A stretch of DNA of 64,000 nt from Pyrenochaeta sp. MPI-SDFR-AT-0127 (taxonomy: Eukaryota > Ascomycota > Dothideomycetes > Pleosporales > Cucurbitariaceae). The DNA lies in NCBI GenBank assembly GCA_020747015.1, contig JAGTJM010000072.1, positions 96,586-160,585 of the forward strand, in the 5' to 3' direction. The translations under genes and the position numbers were made by a program. The stretch's first letter is position 1, and the number at the start of each line of letters is the position of its first letter. This document shows positions 1 to 12,857 of this stretch, one piece after another. Below the pieces are notes generated by a model that worked only from the letters and a program-made list of their open reading frames with translations, did no database searches and was not told where the DNA came from.

Positions 1-1175
1 TTTTGGCTTGTTGGCAAGGTTGCTTGGCTTAGCGTTATCCCAAAGATTCGGGGCCGAGAGGTTCTTCCAGGTGCGGACTGGGTTAAGCGATAGTCGACCC
101 CTCAGCACTAAGCCATATGTTTTCAAGGATTTGACGAGGACGTCTCCTTGTGGCGGCTTCTTGACATAGTGCTTGCTGAATGCGATCATCAGGAGCGGGC
201 AGAATACAAACAGTATTGTGGGAAGGGTAAAGGACAGCCAAAACCCAACATACTTCTCCGCGTATACCATAGAGATTTGGCCAACGAGAGCACCAACGTT
301 GATCAGGAGGTAGTAGCGCATATACACTCGAGAGTAGGTGATTCCTGGGTCAACAATGACTCGTTCTCCATTTGGCTCAGTACGAATAAACGCTTTGGGG
401 TGGCTGGCCTCGTATTGTTCAGCGATGAGCGGGGAGATGCAGCATTTGAAGAAGCCGACGCCAGTGCCGAACAAAATCAGACCCAAGATGAAGCTAGCCA
501 GTGCTCCATTCGCGTTTGAGCCCATAACCTGAGGTATGGCGGCAATTATGATGAGAATATGACCGATTGTGGCTACAGCAATCGCAATGTAAATGGTCTT
601 GAACTTGCCCCAGTATTCGTCAGCGAGCCAACCGCCTAGGAAGATATGTCAGCGTGGTAAAGCGGAAAGGCATGTTGCGGGACTCACCAACAAGTGGCAT
701 AATGTAAGAAAAGAACTGATTGAACTGGACCAGACCAGTTGAAGACCTTTGTCCCATCCCCAAAGCACCTGGTTGGCCATATGTGCCCGCGGCACCGGCT
801 TCAGGGAATGGTCCTTCTGTAGGCAGAGGCTTCTGGATGAAGTTTACAACTACGCTGTGTCAGCGAGGTGGCTTGAGGGTTTCTACTAAAGGTAGACTCA
901 CACACAGCAGTAGTGCCATAGTAGGCAAACCGCTCGCACATTTCCACAATGCCAATAATATAAATCATCCAGCTAACCTTACCATACACGCGCCGAAGGG
1001 TCCTCCAGTCCTCTTCGCTAGGGTATTGTTCGCCATTGGGACCAATAAGGTTTTTGTCGGCCACAGCGAGCGACTCATGTTTTTCTAAGACTTGCTCGTT
1101 CAAATTGTCCTTCTCAACAGCAGGGACATGTGCTGTTGCAACATCCACAATGTCAAGAGCAGCGCCTGAAGACAT
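1..1175 (-). CDS. ptr2: PTR2-type oligopeptide transporter (POT/PTR family), C-terminus cut by window edge
   Basis: A proton-coupled di/tripeptide importer of the plasma membrane. The start chosen is the ATG at 1175 (MSSGAALDIVDV); an ATG at 1211 would add 12 residues. Three exons are visible on the minus strand: 904-1175, 688-854 and <1-635, with GT-AG introns at 855-903 and 636-687 that restore one frame. Exon 1 carries the family hallmark EMCERFAYYG, which opens the first membrane segment. It joins to a stretch ending FNQFFSYIMPLV, then GWLADEYWGKFKT, the usual TM2-TM3 loop. Further downstream TGVGFFKCCISPLIAEQY and YYLLINVGALVG are also typical PTR2 motifs. Roughly the last third, with the final membrane helices, lies beyond the window. 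Family assignment is firm; substrate is inferred from the family. Confidence 0.9.
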
Positions 1176-1211
1176 GTTGGTTGTGGAGAAGTGGAGGTAG
1201 CTAATGATCAC

Positions 1212-4200
1212 ACGCCCACCGATTGCCTGGGGTATTTAAATTCATGCGAGCTGTTCACTTGCATTCCGAGCTGCCTCATTGAGCAATGTTGCGGTACGAT
1301 GTGGATCAAAAGACCATACACAGCCTTCTCGGCGCCAAACAACCAACGTTGGGTGGCGTACGGACGCCTAGAGATAAGCGTCCTCCACTCGCAGCTTGCA
1401 TCAGCCATGTTGCACTTTGTGTTCTTGGGTCGCTGCAGAATGCGGAGGCGCGGTTGGCGCCGAGTGATACCAGACGGCCTCTACGCCCATTAAAGCCTGA
1501 TGTTGTGCTCGCCAAGGACGACCGTGGTCGGCCAAGCGACACACAAATATGATACCCAATAGGATCGTGCTCAGACCATGGAGTTGATGCCGTCGACCCA
1601 GTCGAGCAGTGATAAAATCGTGAGTAATGTAAATCCCTTGACGGGGGTGGAATGACATGTCTTGACAAGACAAAGGCCCACACCTTCCTCATCAAGCACA
1701 CCAAACTTTGCTTACCGCGGCGACAAGCCGGGAAAAGGGCTTCCAAGGGATCCACAGCATCGACCATATCCTCTGAGATGAGCAGGATACACGAGTTACC
1801 AATTCTGCGTATTACTGTTCACCTCCACTGATCGGTTCGGTAAGGAAACCATCGGGCTCGAAGTCATGGCCAAGGATGTGGCTGACAAGGTCAAGTCTCC
1901 TCTAAGGGCATACTTGAATTGTAGATCGGGTCAACTTGCACAAGACTAGACGGGAAGTGCTTATCACAATGTAAGATGGCAGACTGGGAGCTGATGGGTG
2001 TTGTGACAGAGACCCCGGACGCGCCAAGCCAACCCCACCTCGCACCTCACAAATGAAGTCGTGCCACTACACTTCCTACAGATCCAAACTCTTTCTATTT
2101 TGTGACTGAGCATGTGCCGATTACGAGGAAAGCGACAGGACAGCGCTGCGTCTAAACTAACACCATCTTGCTTCTGCAGTATCAGCTGCTAACTGGTAAT
2201 TGTTTGCAGACATGTATACGGACTCTCATTTGAATTCGAGCATTCTATGGCACAGCTGCCTAAGCCCTTAGGCATTTCTATGAGATTTTGTTCGGGGCCC
2301 CAGCTCGAGCTTCACATTGCGCTATGGACATGGTAGTGGGTGCGACACGATGTCTAAACATTGCATTCATCTCAATCAGGCTCCGTAATCGAAACAAGTT
2401 TTCGGTTGAGACTTGAGAAACAGTCAGATACGGAGGCTGTACACTAGACTCAAGGAAAATTCCCGCCTTGAACACACTTTCCATTGCTAAAGTGGTAGAG
2501 ACGACAAATTCGCGCCCGTCATGGTGCGCCTTCACTACTGTTGGGGCGGCGCCGCCTCATGCAGACGATGAAGGAACCTCACAACCAGAAGTTGGTCGGT
2601 AGCTGTCTCTAATATGTCAACAACCAAAAATGAATTAACAGCATGCTACAGACCTCTGAAATAAGAATCTCGCATAATTCTTGGTTAGTGGTGCGAGTAT
2701 TGCAGCGGGCATCCAAGACCATGGAATATCAACCCCTTGTGGTCATGGCTTAGTTTCAACAAAATAGAAAGCCTTCACATGGATTTCCATAAACAAAATC
2801 TTTTCTGGACTGGCTCCGGTGAATTTAAAAGGTAAAATCAATCTAAGCCTAGTTACCATGTGGACACACAGTCTTCTCTCATTTCGACAATTTGAATGTG
2901 AATTGATGCAATTCTCCGTATAGATTCAGATATTCCCTATCTGATCACATATTCAATGGTCTCCGAAAGCTCATTCTTTGAGCTTCACTGAATTCTCCGG
3001 CACCCAAAGTTAACTGAGTCTTTGCCGAGCTTGTCGAAAAGAACGCGCCGCTGGTGAAGGACCACGTCTCAAACATAGTTGAAGAGGCCTACATTAACGA
3101 ATCTGGAAGATAGATCACGATTTGGGCGAACGCAACACCGGCTGTTAAGAAGGAGGCCATAGATTCAAGTCCCCCTGAGGAGTAGGTTTATTTGGAGGAA
3201 TACCTCTCTCTTTCATCTCGGGTGAGAGCGGAAATATTATGCATATTCTGGTGCTTCTGGATAGACTAGAAACCAAGGAATCAAGGAATCTAATAGTTAC
3301 GGCCAGGAGAATGTAGGCTAGGCAGGGAAGGCCTAGTAACGAGTGAAACATTTTGCTTAGTTCAGATTAAACGTGCTAAGGCAGTATCGGAGGTTTGAAT
3401 GGTTCAATGTTATTAGAACGAGCTAAAGCTTCCAAATCCCAACTTTAAGACACCCTTGAAGAAATTGATGCTCCCTTTACCACAATGTCTCATCTGAAAC
3501 CACGAAGGTAACACTGACACAAACTCCCCAAGTCAATAACTATGTACCTACAATCGGAACGCGATGAAGTGGCTTGAGACATATGATGGTGTTTAAAAGT
3601 TTGGCTCTGTACCTTGCGGTGTTTAGAAGCGTTTTCATGCCTACCTACATGCTAAATATGGCAACAATTATGCGATTTTTAGTAGCGCCTTAGGAAAGTC
3701 TTACTGTCTTTTTGGTAATTAGTGAGTTCCTTGTTCTGTATGCCTTTTCTCTATACAATCTTGCTGGCATCAATGTGATCCCGTGTCGATGCTGGTCTGG
3801 AGAAATCTTCAGGTACGGTTCGGATGTTTTTCGGACAATTTCTCGCTAAGCCTCGTACGAAGGCACGCTTTTCTACTGCTAAGCTAGCCCTTTTCTAGCT
3901 GACTATTCCCATCCCCGCAGTGAATCGTGCAAGCTGAGGCAAGCTGAAGGAAGCTGAAGGAACAACGCAATGGACCCCGCCCAACGATATTGTCGTACTA
4001 TAAGCACGGTAAAGTCTTTCTCTTTGAACATATCTTCATCTCAAATAAACTGCGCCTCTCACTCGAATCAAGTATCCATACTGCGGAAAATTTACATTGG
4101 GAGGGAAAGCCTCTGCATTCTCTATGGTCCTATTTTGCCCTCTCCCCTTAAACGCAACGGAGGCAAACTTCGTCAAAGCGATTGAGAGTCCAAAGGCCAT

Positions 4201-4241
4201 TTACTTCGATTCTACCACAGACAGCACATCGATGTTCCAAG
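1212..4241. other. Intergenic region, no supported gene
   Basis: About 3 kb between the minus-strand transporter and the plus-strand HET gene, so it serves as the shared upstream region of both. Short open frames on both strands (e.g. 1306-1767 minus, 3970-4185 plus) overlap each other and show no recognisable family motif or splice-supported continuation. A short direct repeat of three adjacent 10-mers of the form aagctgaRgS lies at 3931-3960. Confidence 0.5.
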
Positions 4242-6378
4242 ATGAGTCTATTTTCTATGCTTAGACAACCTGCTTCTCCCGATGTCCAAGCGGCAAGTCC
4301 CAAGAACGGAATGTTGTGCACAGCATGCTTGAACTTGTTCAACGGCCAGCGGGGTTCTTCCGCTCAAACGCAGAAACATCATGAGTCAGTCATGAGCCTC
4401 TATCGGGGAAGAGAACTTGGATGTCGAGTTTGTATGCTTTTATGGGACAGAACATCTGAAAAGCAACGCCAATATATGAGAGACAGAGAGGGCGATGTGT
4501 TTGAGCTATCTAACTCTCATCATTATTGGGGACATATGACCAGAGATGACGCGTACAATCATTACCGTGTTATTATAGAAAGCGGTAACGAACCAGAACA
4601 AATCAGGATTGACCTGGCTTTGGAGCCTGTCGAAAGTAAGTATCTGTAGCAATTTTTGTCCTGATCATGACTTAGTATCTCTTATTTGCTGACACCTGTA
4701 TTGAAAAGAATTGCCAGAAGCCTGTACATACAGACCTACCGTCCAAGTTTCGTCGATTGCGGCCCTTCAGCTCGCACGTTCGTGGTATACGCGGTGCCGC
4801 ACCCAACACATTAGATGCAACAGGGAGGTGCCTCGTCTTTATGTACCTTCAAGACTAGTTCATATCGGAATGACAGACAAGGCTTACTGGAGGTTGTGGG
4901 AGGCTGGAACTGAAGGTTTGGGTTGCGTAGAATACTTTACACTCAGTCACTGTTGGGGGAATGTCCCAGTGCTGCAACTCAAATCATCCAATCTCGAGGC
5001 CATGAAGAAGGGCATGCCGATTACTAGTCTTCCACGAACATTCCAAGACGTCATTCACGTAGCTCGGACACTTGGTGCGACATACATATGGATAGACTCT
5101 CTTTGCATTATGCAGGACTCCCTCGGGGATTGGAAACAAGAGTCTGCTCGGATGAAGGACGTTTACTCTTCCTCTGCGTGCAATATATCTGCAACCGCTG
5201 CCATTGACAGCACCAAAGGTTGTTTGTACGAAAGGACCGAGCGGAGTACTGATCAACTCTGGACAGTAAAGGCGGGGCCATGGGCCGACAGTAAAGAATA
5301 TATCGTCTTGGATTTGCACACGCTCGCTGCACATGTGCGAGACGCGCCACTCAGCCAACGAGCTTGGGTAACTCAAGAACGCTTCTTATCGCCACGCACC
5401 CTCCACATGGGGCGATCTCAGATCTTCTGGGAGTGTAACAAAGGCCTTGCCTGTGAGTCTTGGCCAAGTGCAATTCCGCGAGCATTCGAAGATATGTTTG
5501 GGACGATGTTTCGAAATATCGAAGAGACCTTGCGTAAAACACTTGATTCATCCCTCACGAAGCAAACATCTGAATCTACGGCATCGGTGAAACTTCAATA
5601 CTTGGCGCCCACTTACACGCTTTGGGGCCTCGTGGTGAAGCACTATACGCAGTGTAAATTGACTAAACCTGACGACAAGCTTGTGGCGTTATCCGGGATT
5701 GCAAAATTGTTTCAAGAATACTTGCCGAGCGATACCTATCTCGTAGGTCTTTGGAAGAACGACTTAGCACACGGACTGCTCTGGCGTTCTGTCTCTTATG
5801 CGCCCTCACCTCTCACTCTTATGCCTGGTCGAGCGCCTTCATGGTCTTGGGCTTCCGTGGATGGGACCGTTATGGCTGAGGGAAGAGAATTTGTGATGAG
5901 TGATGAGGCAATACTTATAAAAATTGTGAATGTGCAAACAACTGCGAACCCTATAAGCCAGGCCGTTGAAGGCACGGTGGCGCTTACAGGCATGCTCTTC
6001 GAGACGAACATCGAAGAGTGCTTTCCTGGAGAAGTCAGTCCGACCGTAACGCTGATACCGAAGCGATCTTCAAGTTCAGCCCAGAGTCTACGCGGATATG
6101 TTTATCCAGACTCAGAAGTTCGCAAAACGTTCTCTCAGCGCACCTTCTTTTGTCTGCCAGTACATGAGTTCATCTGGAGGCAATCGCATTGCCTGAATGG
6201 GCTGATGCTGGTGCCTGTAGGTGGTTCGAAGACGAAATTCGTCCGAATTGGTCTCTGGAGCACTACTATCTCACACGTCGAAAAAAACAGCCGAGTTTTC
6301 GGAGTCATTGTCACACCTTTTGGGGATCTTGGCCGGTTGGACTCGACAGTTCCGCAGCAGACAATTGAGATCATATAA
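4242..6378 (+). CDS. HET-domain (heterokaryon incompatibility) protein
   Basis: Two exons, 4242-4635 and 4709-6378, joined by a GT-AG intron (donor GTAAGT) give 687 residues. The HET domain sits at about residues 200-350. It shows YFTLSHCWG, then SLPRTFQDVIHVARTLGA, then IWIDSLCIMQD and WKQESARMKDVYSSS, the standard order of conserved blocks. An N-terminal CTACLNLF plus CRVCMLL pair may bind metal, as often seen ahead of HET domains. HET proteins are known from Neurospora and Podospora to trigger cell death after fusion of incompatible strains; most family members, including probably this one, have no tested role. The start is the first ATG giving a frame continuous with the cysteine pair; an in-frame ATG at 4182 would add 20 residues. 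The frame is intact, unlike several accessory genes to the right. Confidence 0.88.
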
Positions 6379-6905
6379 ACAGCGTTTTCTAGGTAAAGAT
6401 GAATATGCCCCAAGTTTCGAATCAACACTGATATCATAGGCTGTGAAGATCACAGGTATGCGAAAGATTGTACTTTCGATGCCGGGACTGAAGCTCTTTT
6501 TATCTGGAAAGCAAAGTCTTCGCCCTCTTTCCCGGTATGCAAACAACCGCACAAAGAGATGTATTATCGTTGTAATCAATATCTTCAGTACTGCTAAGAT
6601 CCCTGGTGCTGGTGGATTTCAAAAGACGCACGATTCGAACGAGATGAGAGGCCAGCGTAGTGCAGCCGCGGAAGTAGCATTCAAATTACCGCCTAGGTGA
6701 AAAAAAAATAACCGATGGCTCCAGGAAATCTAGATCTCAATCGTTCAGGGTGACACTGATCTGACACACGTGACACTGGAAGGGGTGTTGCTTTACCACC
6801 ATGGGGCACAGGCACATAAGCCCATCTCGCTAGCGCCTGTCGCTAAATTAGCGTTCTAGCCTGACGCGAATTGAAACCTCGCGACATCTCATCTTCATCT
6901 CGGCC
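6379..6905. other. Intergenic region, nothing recognised
   Basis: Spacer between the HET and rhomboid genes. It contains only short overlapping ORFs without family features. It holds the HET 3' flank and the rhomboid promoter. Confidence 0.5.
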
Positions 6906-8111
6906 ATGACCCGCGTCTGCTGCCCTCATCTCATGTCTATTTTCAGATTTGGTAGGCCATCACTGCGCGTGACCAGCTTTGTTGGCCGGTCATCGATTTC
7001 TGCCGCCGTTCGGCCAAGTCTAGTTCTCCTCCGCGGACCTTTCCAAACACGTGCCCTGCACACCAACGAGAACAGACCGCCACAGTCTTATCAGCAACCA
7101 CCGGCACCCCAAAGGCCATCTCATAGGAATGGAGAGATTGAGGAGATTCCTTTTGCCCCAAATGATGGGAAATACCAACCGGAGCCGGAGCCGACGTTTG
7201 ACGAATTCCCCAAGGTGAAAGTCCGCTACTTCCGCCCCGCAATATGGGCACTGACAGTATCTGGTGGCATATATGCGGGCCTTGCTTATTTAGAAGCGAA
7301 AGATCAACTGAAACCCAAGAAGTCGATGGGATGGCTGCAATCACCACAATGGGAAACGCCTAGACGCAGCCCGCCAACGCCTGCAGAAGTGGCGAGTGGT
7401 TGGTGGAACCAGCTCAATCCAATGTCGAAACTCAGCGCAGGTATAATCGCCACAAATAGCGCTGTTCATGCAAGCAGCTTCTTGGTGCCTCGATTTTGGG
7501 ACACGTTGTGGCATTTGCCAGCGCGCAATGTCAACTACACCCAGTTTACCTCCATGTTTGTGCATTCCGGCGCGCTGCATTTCTTTGTCAACATGTACTT
7601 TCTCAACAATTTTATGACGCCAGTGGGATACTCGCGATTGTTTGAGGGTAGCCCGTACCACACACTGTCATTCTTCCTTTCGACAGGTGTTATCTCCGGA
7701 TTCGCACAACATTGGGCGACTCTAATACCAACGCAAAAGCGAGCCATTCCAGAAATTTTCATTCGATGCGGAGGTGCGAGCGGGGCCCTCTTCGGCGTCT
7801 TGGGAGTTTTTTGCATGCAGTATCCTACAGCCGGCCTTGGAATATTATTTGTACCTGTTCATTTTGATGCACAGTATGTCCTACCAGCGGTCATGCTCTT
7901 CGATTTGGTTGGCATGGTCCGTGGGTACTCGTTCGTCAATTTCGGACACGCAGTAAGTTATCGGATCATCTGACACATCTGCCTTGCTCACACTGATAAG
8001 GCACATTTATCCGGCGCCCTAATCGGTGTGGCTTACTCCTACTTGGATGGAAAGACTAATTTATGGAAGCCACTTGTACGATTCTGGAAGCGACGCCTGC
8101 AACAGCCATAA
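6906..8111 (+). CDS. PCP1: Mitochondrial-type rhomboid intramembrane serine protease
   Basis: Exons 6906-7952 and 8001-8111 with a 48-nt GTAAGT...AG intron give 385 residues. The product is a rhomboid protease of the inner mitochondrial membrane (yeast Pcp1/Rbd1, animal PARL), which cleaves membrane proteins such as Mgm1/OPA1-type dynamins. The catalytic serine lies in GGASGALFG (Ser about 292). The intron exactly splits the catalytic-histidine helix, and splicing joins GHA to AHLSGALIG (His about 351). An Arg/Ser-rich N-terminus without acidic residues fits a mitochondrial presequence, and a first membrane segment follows near residue 115 (IWALTVSGGIYAGLAYL), matching the extra N-terminal helix of PARL-type rhomboids. 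Two ATGs lie close together (residues 1 and 10), so the exact start is uncertain. The organelle is inferred from the presequence. Confidence 0.88.
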
Positions 8112-9117
8112 ATCTAGCTTTTATGTGAATTTACTGGTAAGGCCATGCATCTTATGTACAAGAACTTGTCGCATTATCGCTCGGTTGGCACAGGGCAGGA
8201 TTGATATCCTCCGAACTGCTACAATCTAGTTGGTCGGATACGCAGCAACCACACGTGTACGAATATCATCATGACCAGGTACACAAGGACATATATACTT
8301 ACCACAGTGCAAAACACTCAAATAGATAGTTTGTCTCAACTCATGACCCGTCGATCTATAGATTACAGGCGTATTTTAGTTGATATAATGGCATTAATTA
8401 TTCTTCATTTCCAAAGAAGAAGCTCGCACGTTGGAGAACTTGTCAAGTGTATGACGTGTCTTTGCTTCCTAATTTGGCCCTTTACTTCGACTTTGTAATC
8501 ACAGACGGGTTTGGTTGCGGTACTCTTGCCCATGCCAAACTTAGGGGCTGTACCAGCGAACAAATGGCCAGGATGGAAAGATTTGAGCAGTCCCGGTCTA
8601 ATAGCCAAGGCTGAGATACCAAAATCTTCCCTTTTCAAAGCTTTCAATAACATAGACAGGTTGGATGGCTGAAATCCAGCTCTGAATGACTACCACGTAC
8701 AAAATATGCATAGCCTAGCAAGATACATTATTGAGGTACACTCAGCGACTACCTTCAGAAATAATTCGAAGACTACTTGCTATCGCTTGGACGTGTTTGA
8801 GCATTCAATGGCGCACGCTCTTCGCAGACACTGTGCTCAAAGGTGTGTAATATGACTCAGGTGAGCCTTGAGGCTTTGCTCGTGTCACGAAGTTGCGGTA
8901 AACAACGCACCGCGTTCCCACTAACCAGCGCCTCAAAGACAATTTTTTTTCCTTTTTCTTTTCAATAAAGCTGCTCCGTATCAAATCTACGCTGTCTCGT
9001 GCTTGCTGTTCCTGCCGCCAAGTATTAAAGGCACTCAGAAAATGCATTGCCAGAGGCTTCGTTATTGTTTATCCAACCCACATTCATCCAGTCACCGCCT
9101 TGAACGTTCCCGCCGAA
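8112..9117. other. Convergent intergenic region
   Basis: The rhomboid gene (plus) and PHD gene (minus) converge here, so it holds both 3' ends. Short ORFs such as 8405-8653 minus have no recognisable motif. A pyrimidine-rich T tract lies near 8941-8964. Confidence 0.45.
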
Positions 9118-12100
9118 TTAATATGCATCACCTTCAATTATCCTACTTGCCCTCTCGAAATGCTCAGCCTGCCGTTCGTTCAGAGACTGCTCGGTAAAGA
9201 ATCCCTTAGACACATCCTTTTCCGGTATGTCGGTAAAGCCCAGTATCCGCAGCGTCTGATGCGCTAGTTCCTGCATCTTCCTGCCACAGGGTGTGCAGAA
9301 CCACTGGCTGCCCGCGTCAACACCAAAACCCTTGATGCAAGACTTGTGGAAGTAGACTAAGTTGCAATCTCGATGTGAGCACATGACCACGCTCGTTGGA
9401 TCAACGCAGTCCTCCAGAACAAGGTCCCGGCAGTAGCACATGTATACCGTATCCGCATTTTGGGACTTCTTGTGCAGAACCTGTTTCAGCATTTTCCATG
9501 CACTCCGCGTATTGATGGCTCTATTATGATACCAGAGCCTTCGATATGTCTCCTCTTTCTTCATAAATATGCCAGAGTCCTTGCCGCATGAGTATTGGAT
9601 GAGTTCCTCTTTCAAGACCACAGGCATAGTCTTTGATTTAATGCCGCGCATGAATAGTGTTGCCGGATCTCCCTGCAGGTAACAGAAAAGAGCAGAATCT
9701 ATGAGCATGAAACGGCCTCTCGTCTGTGAGTCTTTCTCGCAAGCCTCCAGTACCTTTCCACCGTGGAAGGCATTGTAGGGACCAGACGAGCAATAATCAC
9801 AGCCGGGGAAGATGATGTAGCAAGTATATCTCATGGGATCGAAGCACGAGCAACCTAAAGAACTCAGTAAGTTGGTTTTGTTGATGTCAATGTTGTTTAG
9901 GTACTTACAAGGCCCGTCAATGGGACCATCGCAGGCTTCATTATCATTGAACGTACCCAGGGAGTTACTGAAACATCCTACCTGTGGTAGCGACCTTGGG
10001 ATAGTGAGCTGGTCTACGACAAAATTCTGCGTGAACTTAAGCCAATCCATATGCTTGCTCTGCTTGATGATGGCGGATGGTGCAAACGGTGTTGAAAGCG
10101 CTAACGTTCCCGGTTCCTCCGACTGGGATAGATGGGGATGTACAGCCTTGTCCAGTAGAACAGTAGGTTCGACTTCGTCGCTGATCGGTGTCAATCTTGT
10201 CAGAGAATCAAGTTGACGCATTGCCTGGACGTCTTCTATAACAGCGGTTGGAGACGCTAAAGGTATAGGTTGATCATTAGAGGTGTCATTCAAAGCACTA
10301 CGAGGGATATCTGTCAGAATTGCAGAGGCGTTCACAACTCCGTTTGGTGCGGTAAACTTCTTAACCTTATGATTTGCTTCGCGCGATGCTTTCTTTGCTT
10401 TCTTCTTGGGAACTGCGGAGTTCCATATCATTCGGTCATCAGTCTGCTTGACAGGAAACATCACATTTTGCTCAGGTTTGTTAGGGATGGAGATCACCGC
10501 TCGAGGTTCCTCGCCCGCAATAGCAGTATCATTCGTGGTCTTCGTTGTGAGCGCCGAGGAGCATATTCGATTCGGTAATCGCAACTTTGCGGGACTCATG
10601 CGGGTGACACGCGGCAGATGAGCTTTGGAAAGGCGCGCAGCAAAATGATTTGCACGACCCGACTTGACCTTCATCGGTTTAGGGCCTTTGCCATATGACA
10701 CAACTTCCCAACCTACGGAGTTTTCCTGTTGGATAGCCTCCATGTCTGAAGCATCAATGGAAATTGGCTCGTCCTCTGCAGCCCTCTCGGTGACTACCTT
10801 CAGCGAGATTAGCTTCTTCCTTGGGACTGGGTCTGATGGATGGGACAGCAATGGGGTATGGTAAGGTTCGATAGGCACCCTATACAGTCCGTCGTGTCCG
10901 TTGACACGCATGTGAATGCTTTTGAGATGTCTGTAATCGGGATGGTGGGCGGATGGAGGTAGCAGTGATGTTGTAATTTCTTGTGGCTTGCTATAAAAGG
11001 TAAGCTGATATTCAAGCGGCACAACGAAGAGTCTAGATTATAGGCGCATGTTATTGTACATCTTCTCAAGCGAAGACAGCATTTGAGAAGTGGAGGTAAG
11101 AAAGTGACATACCTTTCCAGCACGTTCGTGTCGTCAGTTGAAGATTTACTACTGCTGGAGTTGCTTGTGCTAGATGTAAGCTTTCCACCTGTCTTCCAAT
11201 TGTTCTCCATATATCTTTCCTCCACAATACTGTAAGCAGTCTTATTAGTGTAGCGAAGATAGCCAGCCCTACGCATCCTGATCTCAAGCATGTCTTTCTT
11301 GACGAGGACAAGATCTTCTATCACAATCTTCTTGAAACCTTCGACTAGTATATGGAACTTCTTCAGCTCTTTCCCTTGTAGACCCATGTTTCTGGAGTTG
11401 CGTTTGACTAGCTCACTGATACGAATCGTTTCGAGGATTCTCTCGATTTCCACTGCGAAGTCGACATCCGCACCCGGAAGCTGCATGAATTTCCTAAGTT
11501 CCTGGTGACTGGACTCTTTGTTATAGACGTGCGCGTTGTACCGCAGGTGCTGCTCGATTTCGTCAACCTCCTCTTGGTTATGAGGACTGTCACTGTCGCG
11601 AGCCCAGAATCCGTCTCCGAGATGAAGTATCGAGTCGATATGTTGGATCTCGTCCTGTGTGACGACTCTCGATCTGTTTGAAGCTCTTGCTAATTTCTTT
11701 ATGTCCTTTCTCTCTCGCTTCGACGGCGGTGCTTCCCTCAGCATAAGACCGTAGTCTTCCTCTACCATATCGGCTAAGCCAGCATCTAATTCCTGATGCC
11801 TTTCACGTTCTTCAGGGTCAGAAAGGATGACAGACCATTCCACTTCGCCGCAGCTCTTATAAATGCTGAGAAGAACTTCGGCAATTTCTCTATGGCGCTT
11901 CCAGTGGGCCTCGTCGATGGTATGACAGTACGCACATGTGTGTGCTCGCAGACGCATGAACATAGCCTGCGATTAGTCAATAGAGGGTTTGGACCTATCG
12001 TATTTAGAAATACAGACCTGATGGAATCGGTGGCATGCTGAAGGTGTACAGTCAGCTCCTTGCACTTCCGGTATATGTTGTGTACTTACGCTCATGATGG

Positions 12101-12310
12101 ATGCCAAAACAAGAAGTGAGTGCCCCAGGATGGTTAAGGGGTCTCGCACAGAATCCACAGTGATGTTCTGAGAGGTATTAGTAATGAGCTTCTTGTTGAT
12201 ATCCCTAGGCAAACACCCTGTTGCCCAAGAGAACAAACAAACAAAATAAGAGCAAACGACTTACTAAGCGCTGGAGAGTCTTCCCATCTAAAGATCAAGC
12301 CTTTCGTCAT
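9118..12310 (-). CDS. PHD-finger protein, probably chromatin-associated
   Basis: Read on the minus strand. Best exon chain: 12265-12310, 12018-12217, 11113-11966 and 9118-11032, giving about 1004 residues, or 986 if a perfect 54-nt in-frame GTAAGT...TTTAG segment at 9855-9908 is removed as a fifth intron. The segment is likely an intron, since it sits inside a Cys-rich stretch. The start MTKGLIFRWEDSPAL is split after 15 codons. The C-terminal part has a PHD-like finger: CYC, then MCSHRDC, then YFHKSC and WFCTPC, fitting C4HC3 spacing; PHD fingers usually read histone H3 tails. A second Cys-rich patch (CSCFDP, GCDYCSSG) precedes it by about 150 residues. The N-terminal half has HTCAYCH and a charged, probably helical region. 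No catalytic domain is recognised, so the partner and complex are unknown. Confidence 0.72.
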
Positions 12311-12857
12311 TCTGATAGAACTTTTGCAAAGTAGATTTCTCCACGCGGGTGGGGTTGAATGATGGAGGTGGTAGGTGGCGGTTTTATGTTATGAATGGGC
12401 ATATCTGAGAAGGTGCGTGCGTAAGACAGTGTTTTAGCAAACTCGCAGTGAAAGTCGATATTAGTGGTATCACAGCTGTGAAAGTTCCCAAAGGGCGAAT
12501 GGGCCTTAAATGTTGCTAGCGGGAGCCTACGCATTTAACTACAGGGACTACTTATGTGTATTGAGGAGTGCAAAGAGCGACTACAATTGAGTTATACCGG
12601 AAACGGTGCGGTTGAAAATGAAAAATCGAACTAGCTGCAAGGAGAGTCCAATCTGAGTAGTCTGAAATATACATCAATTTCGAGTTGACTATCATAGGGT
12701 GATCTAGCTGAGCGGTGAATACGGTGGGTCGCCCTGCAGAAGGCCGTTCACAACATGTAGTATGCACGCAGGTTTCCGCGAAATATCGCGATGCCACGTC
12801 ATCGATTGACGAAAAAAGCGTACGAACTGATCCGGCGACGAAAATTGAATTGAAATA
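12311..12857. other. Spacer between PHD gene and egt1
   Basis: It holds the promoter side of the PHD gene and the 3' end of egt1, both on the minus strand. No ORF here has supporting features. Confidence 0.45.

Noticed and set aside
1306..1767. 153-codon minus ORF upstream of the peptide transporter
   Set aside because: No family motif, signal peptide or splice continuation, and it overlaps other short ORFs on both strands.
12037..12088. 52-nt GTAAGT...TTCAG intron in the PHD gene
   Set aside because: Removing it breaks the frame before CHRFHQAMFMRL; reading through keeps a sensible protein, so it was not used.
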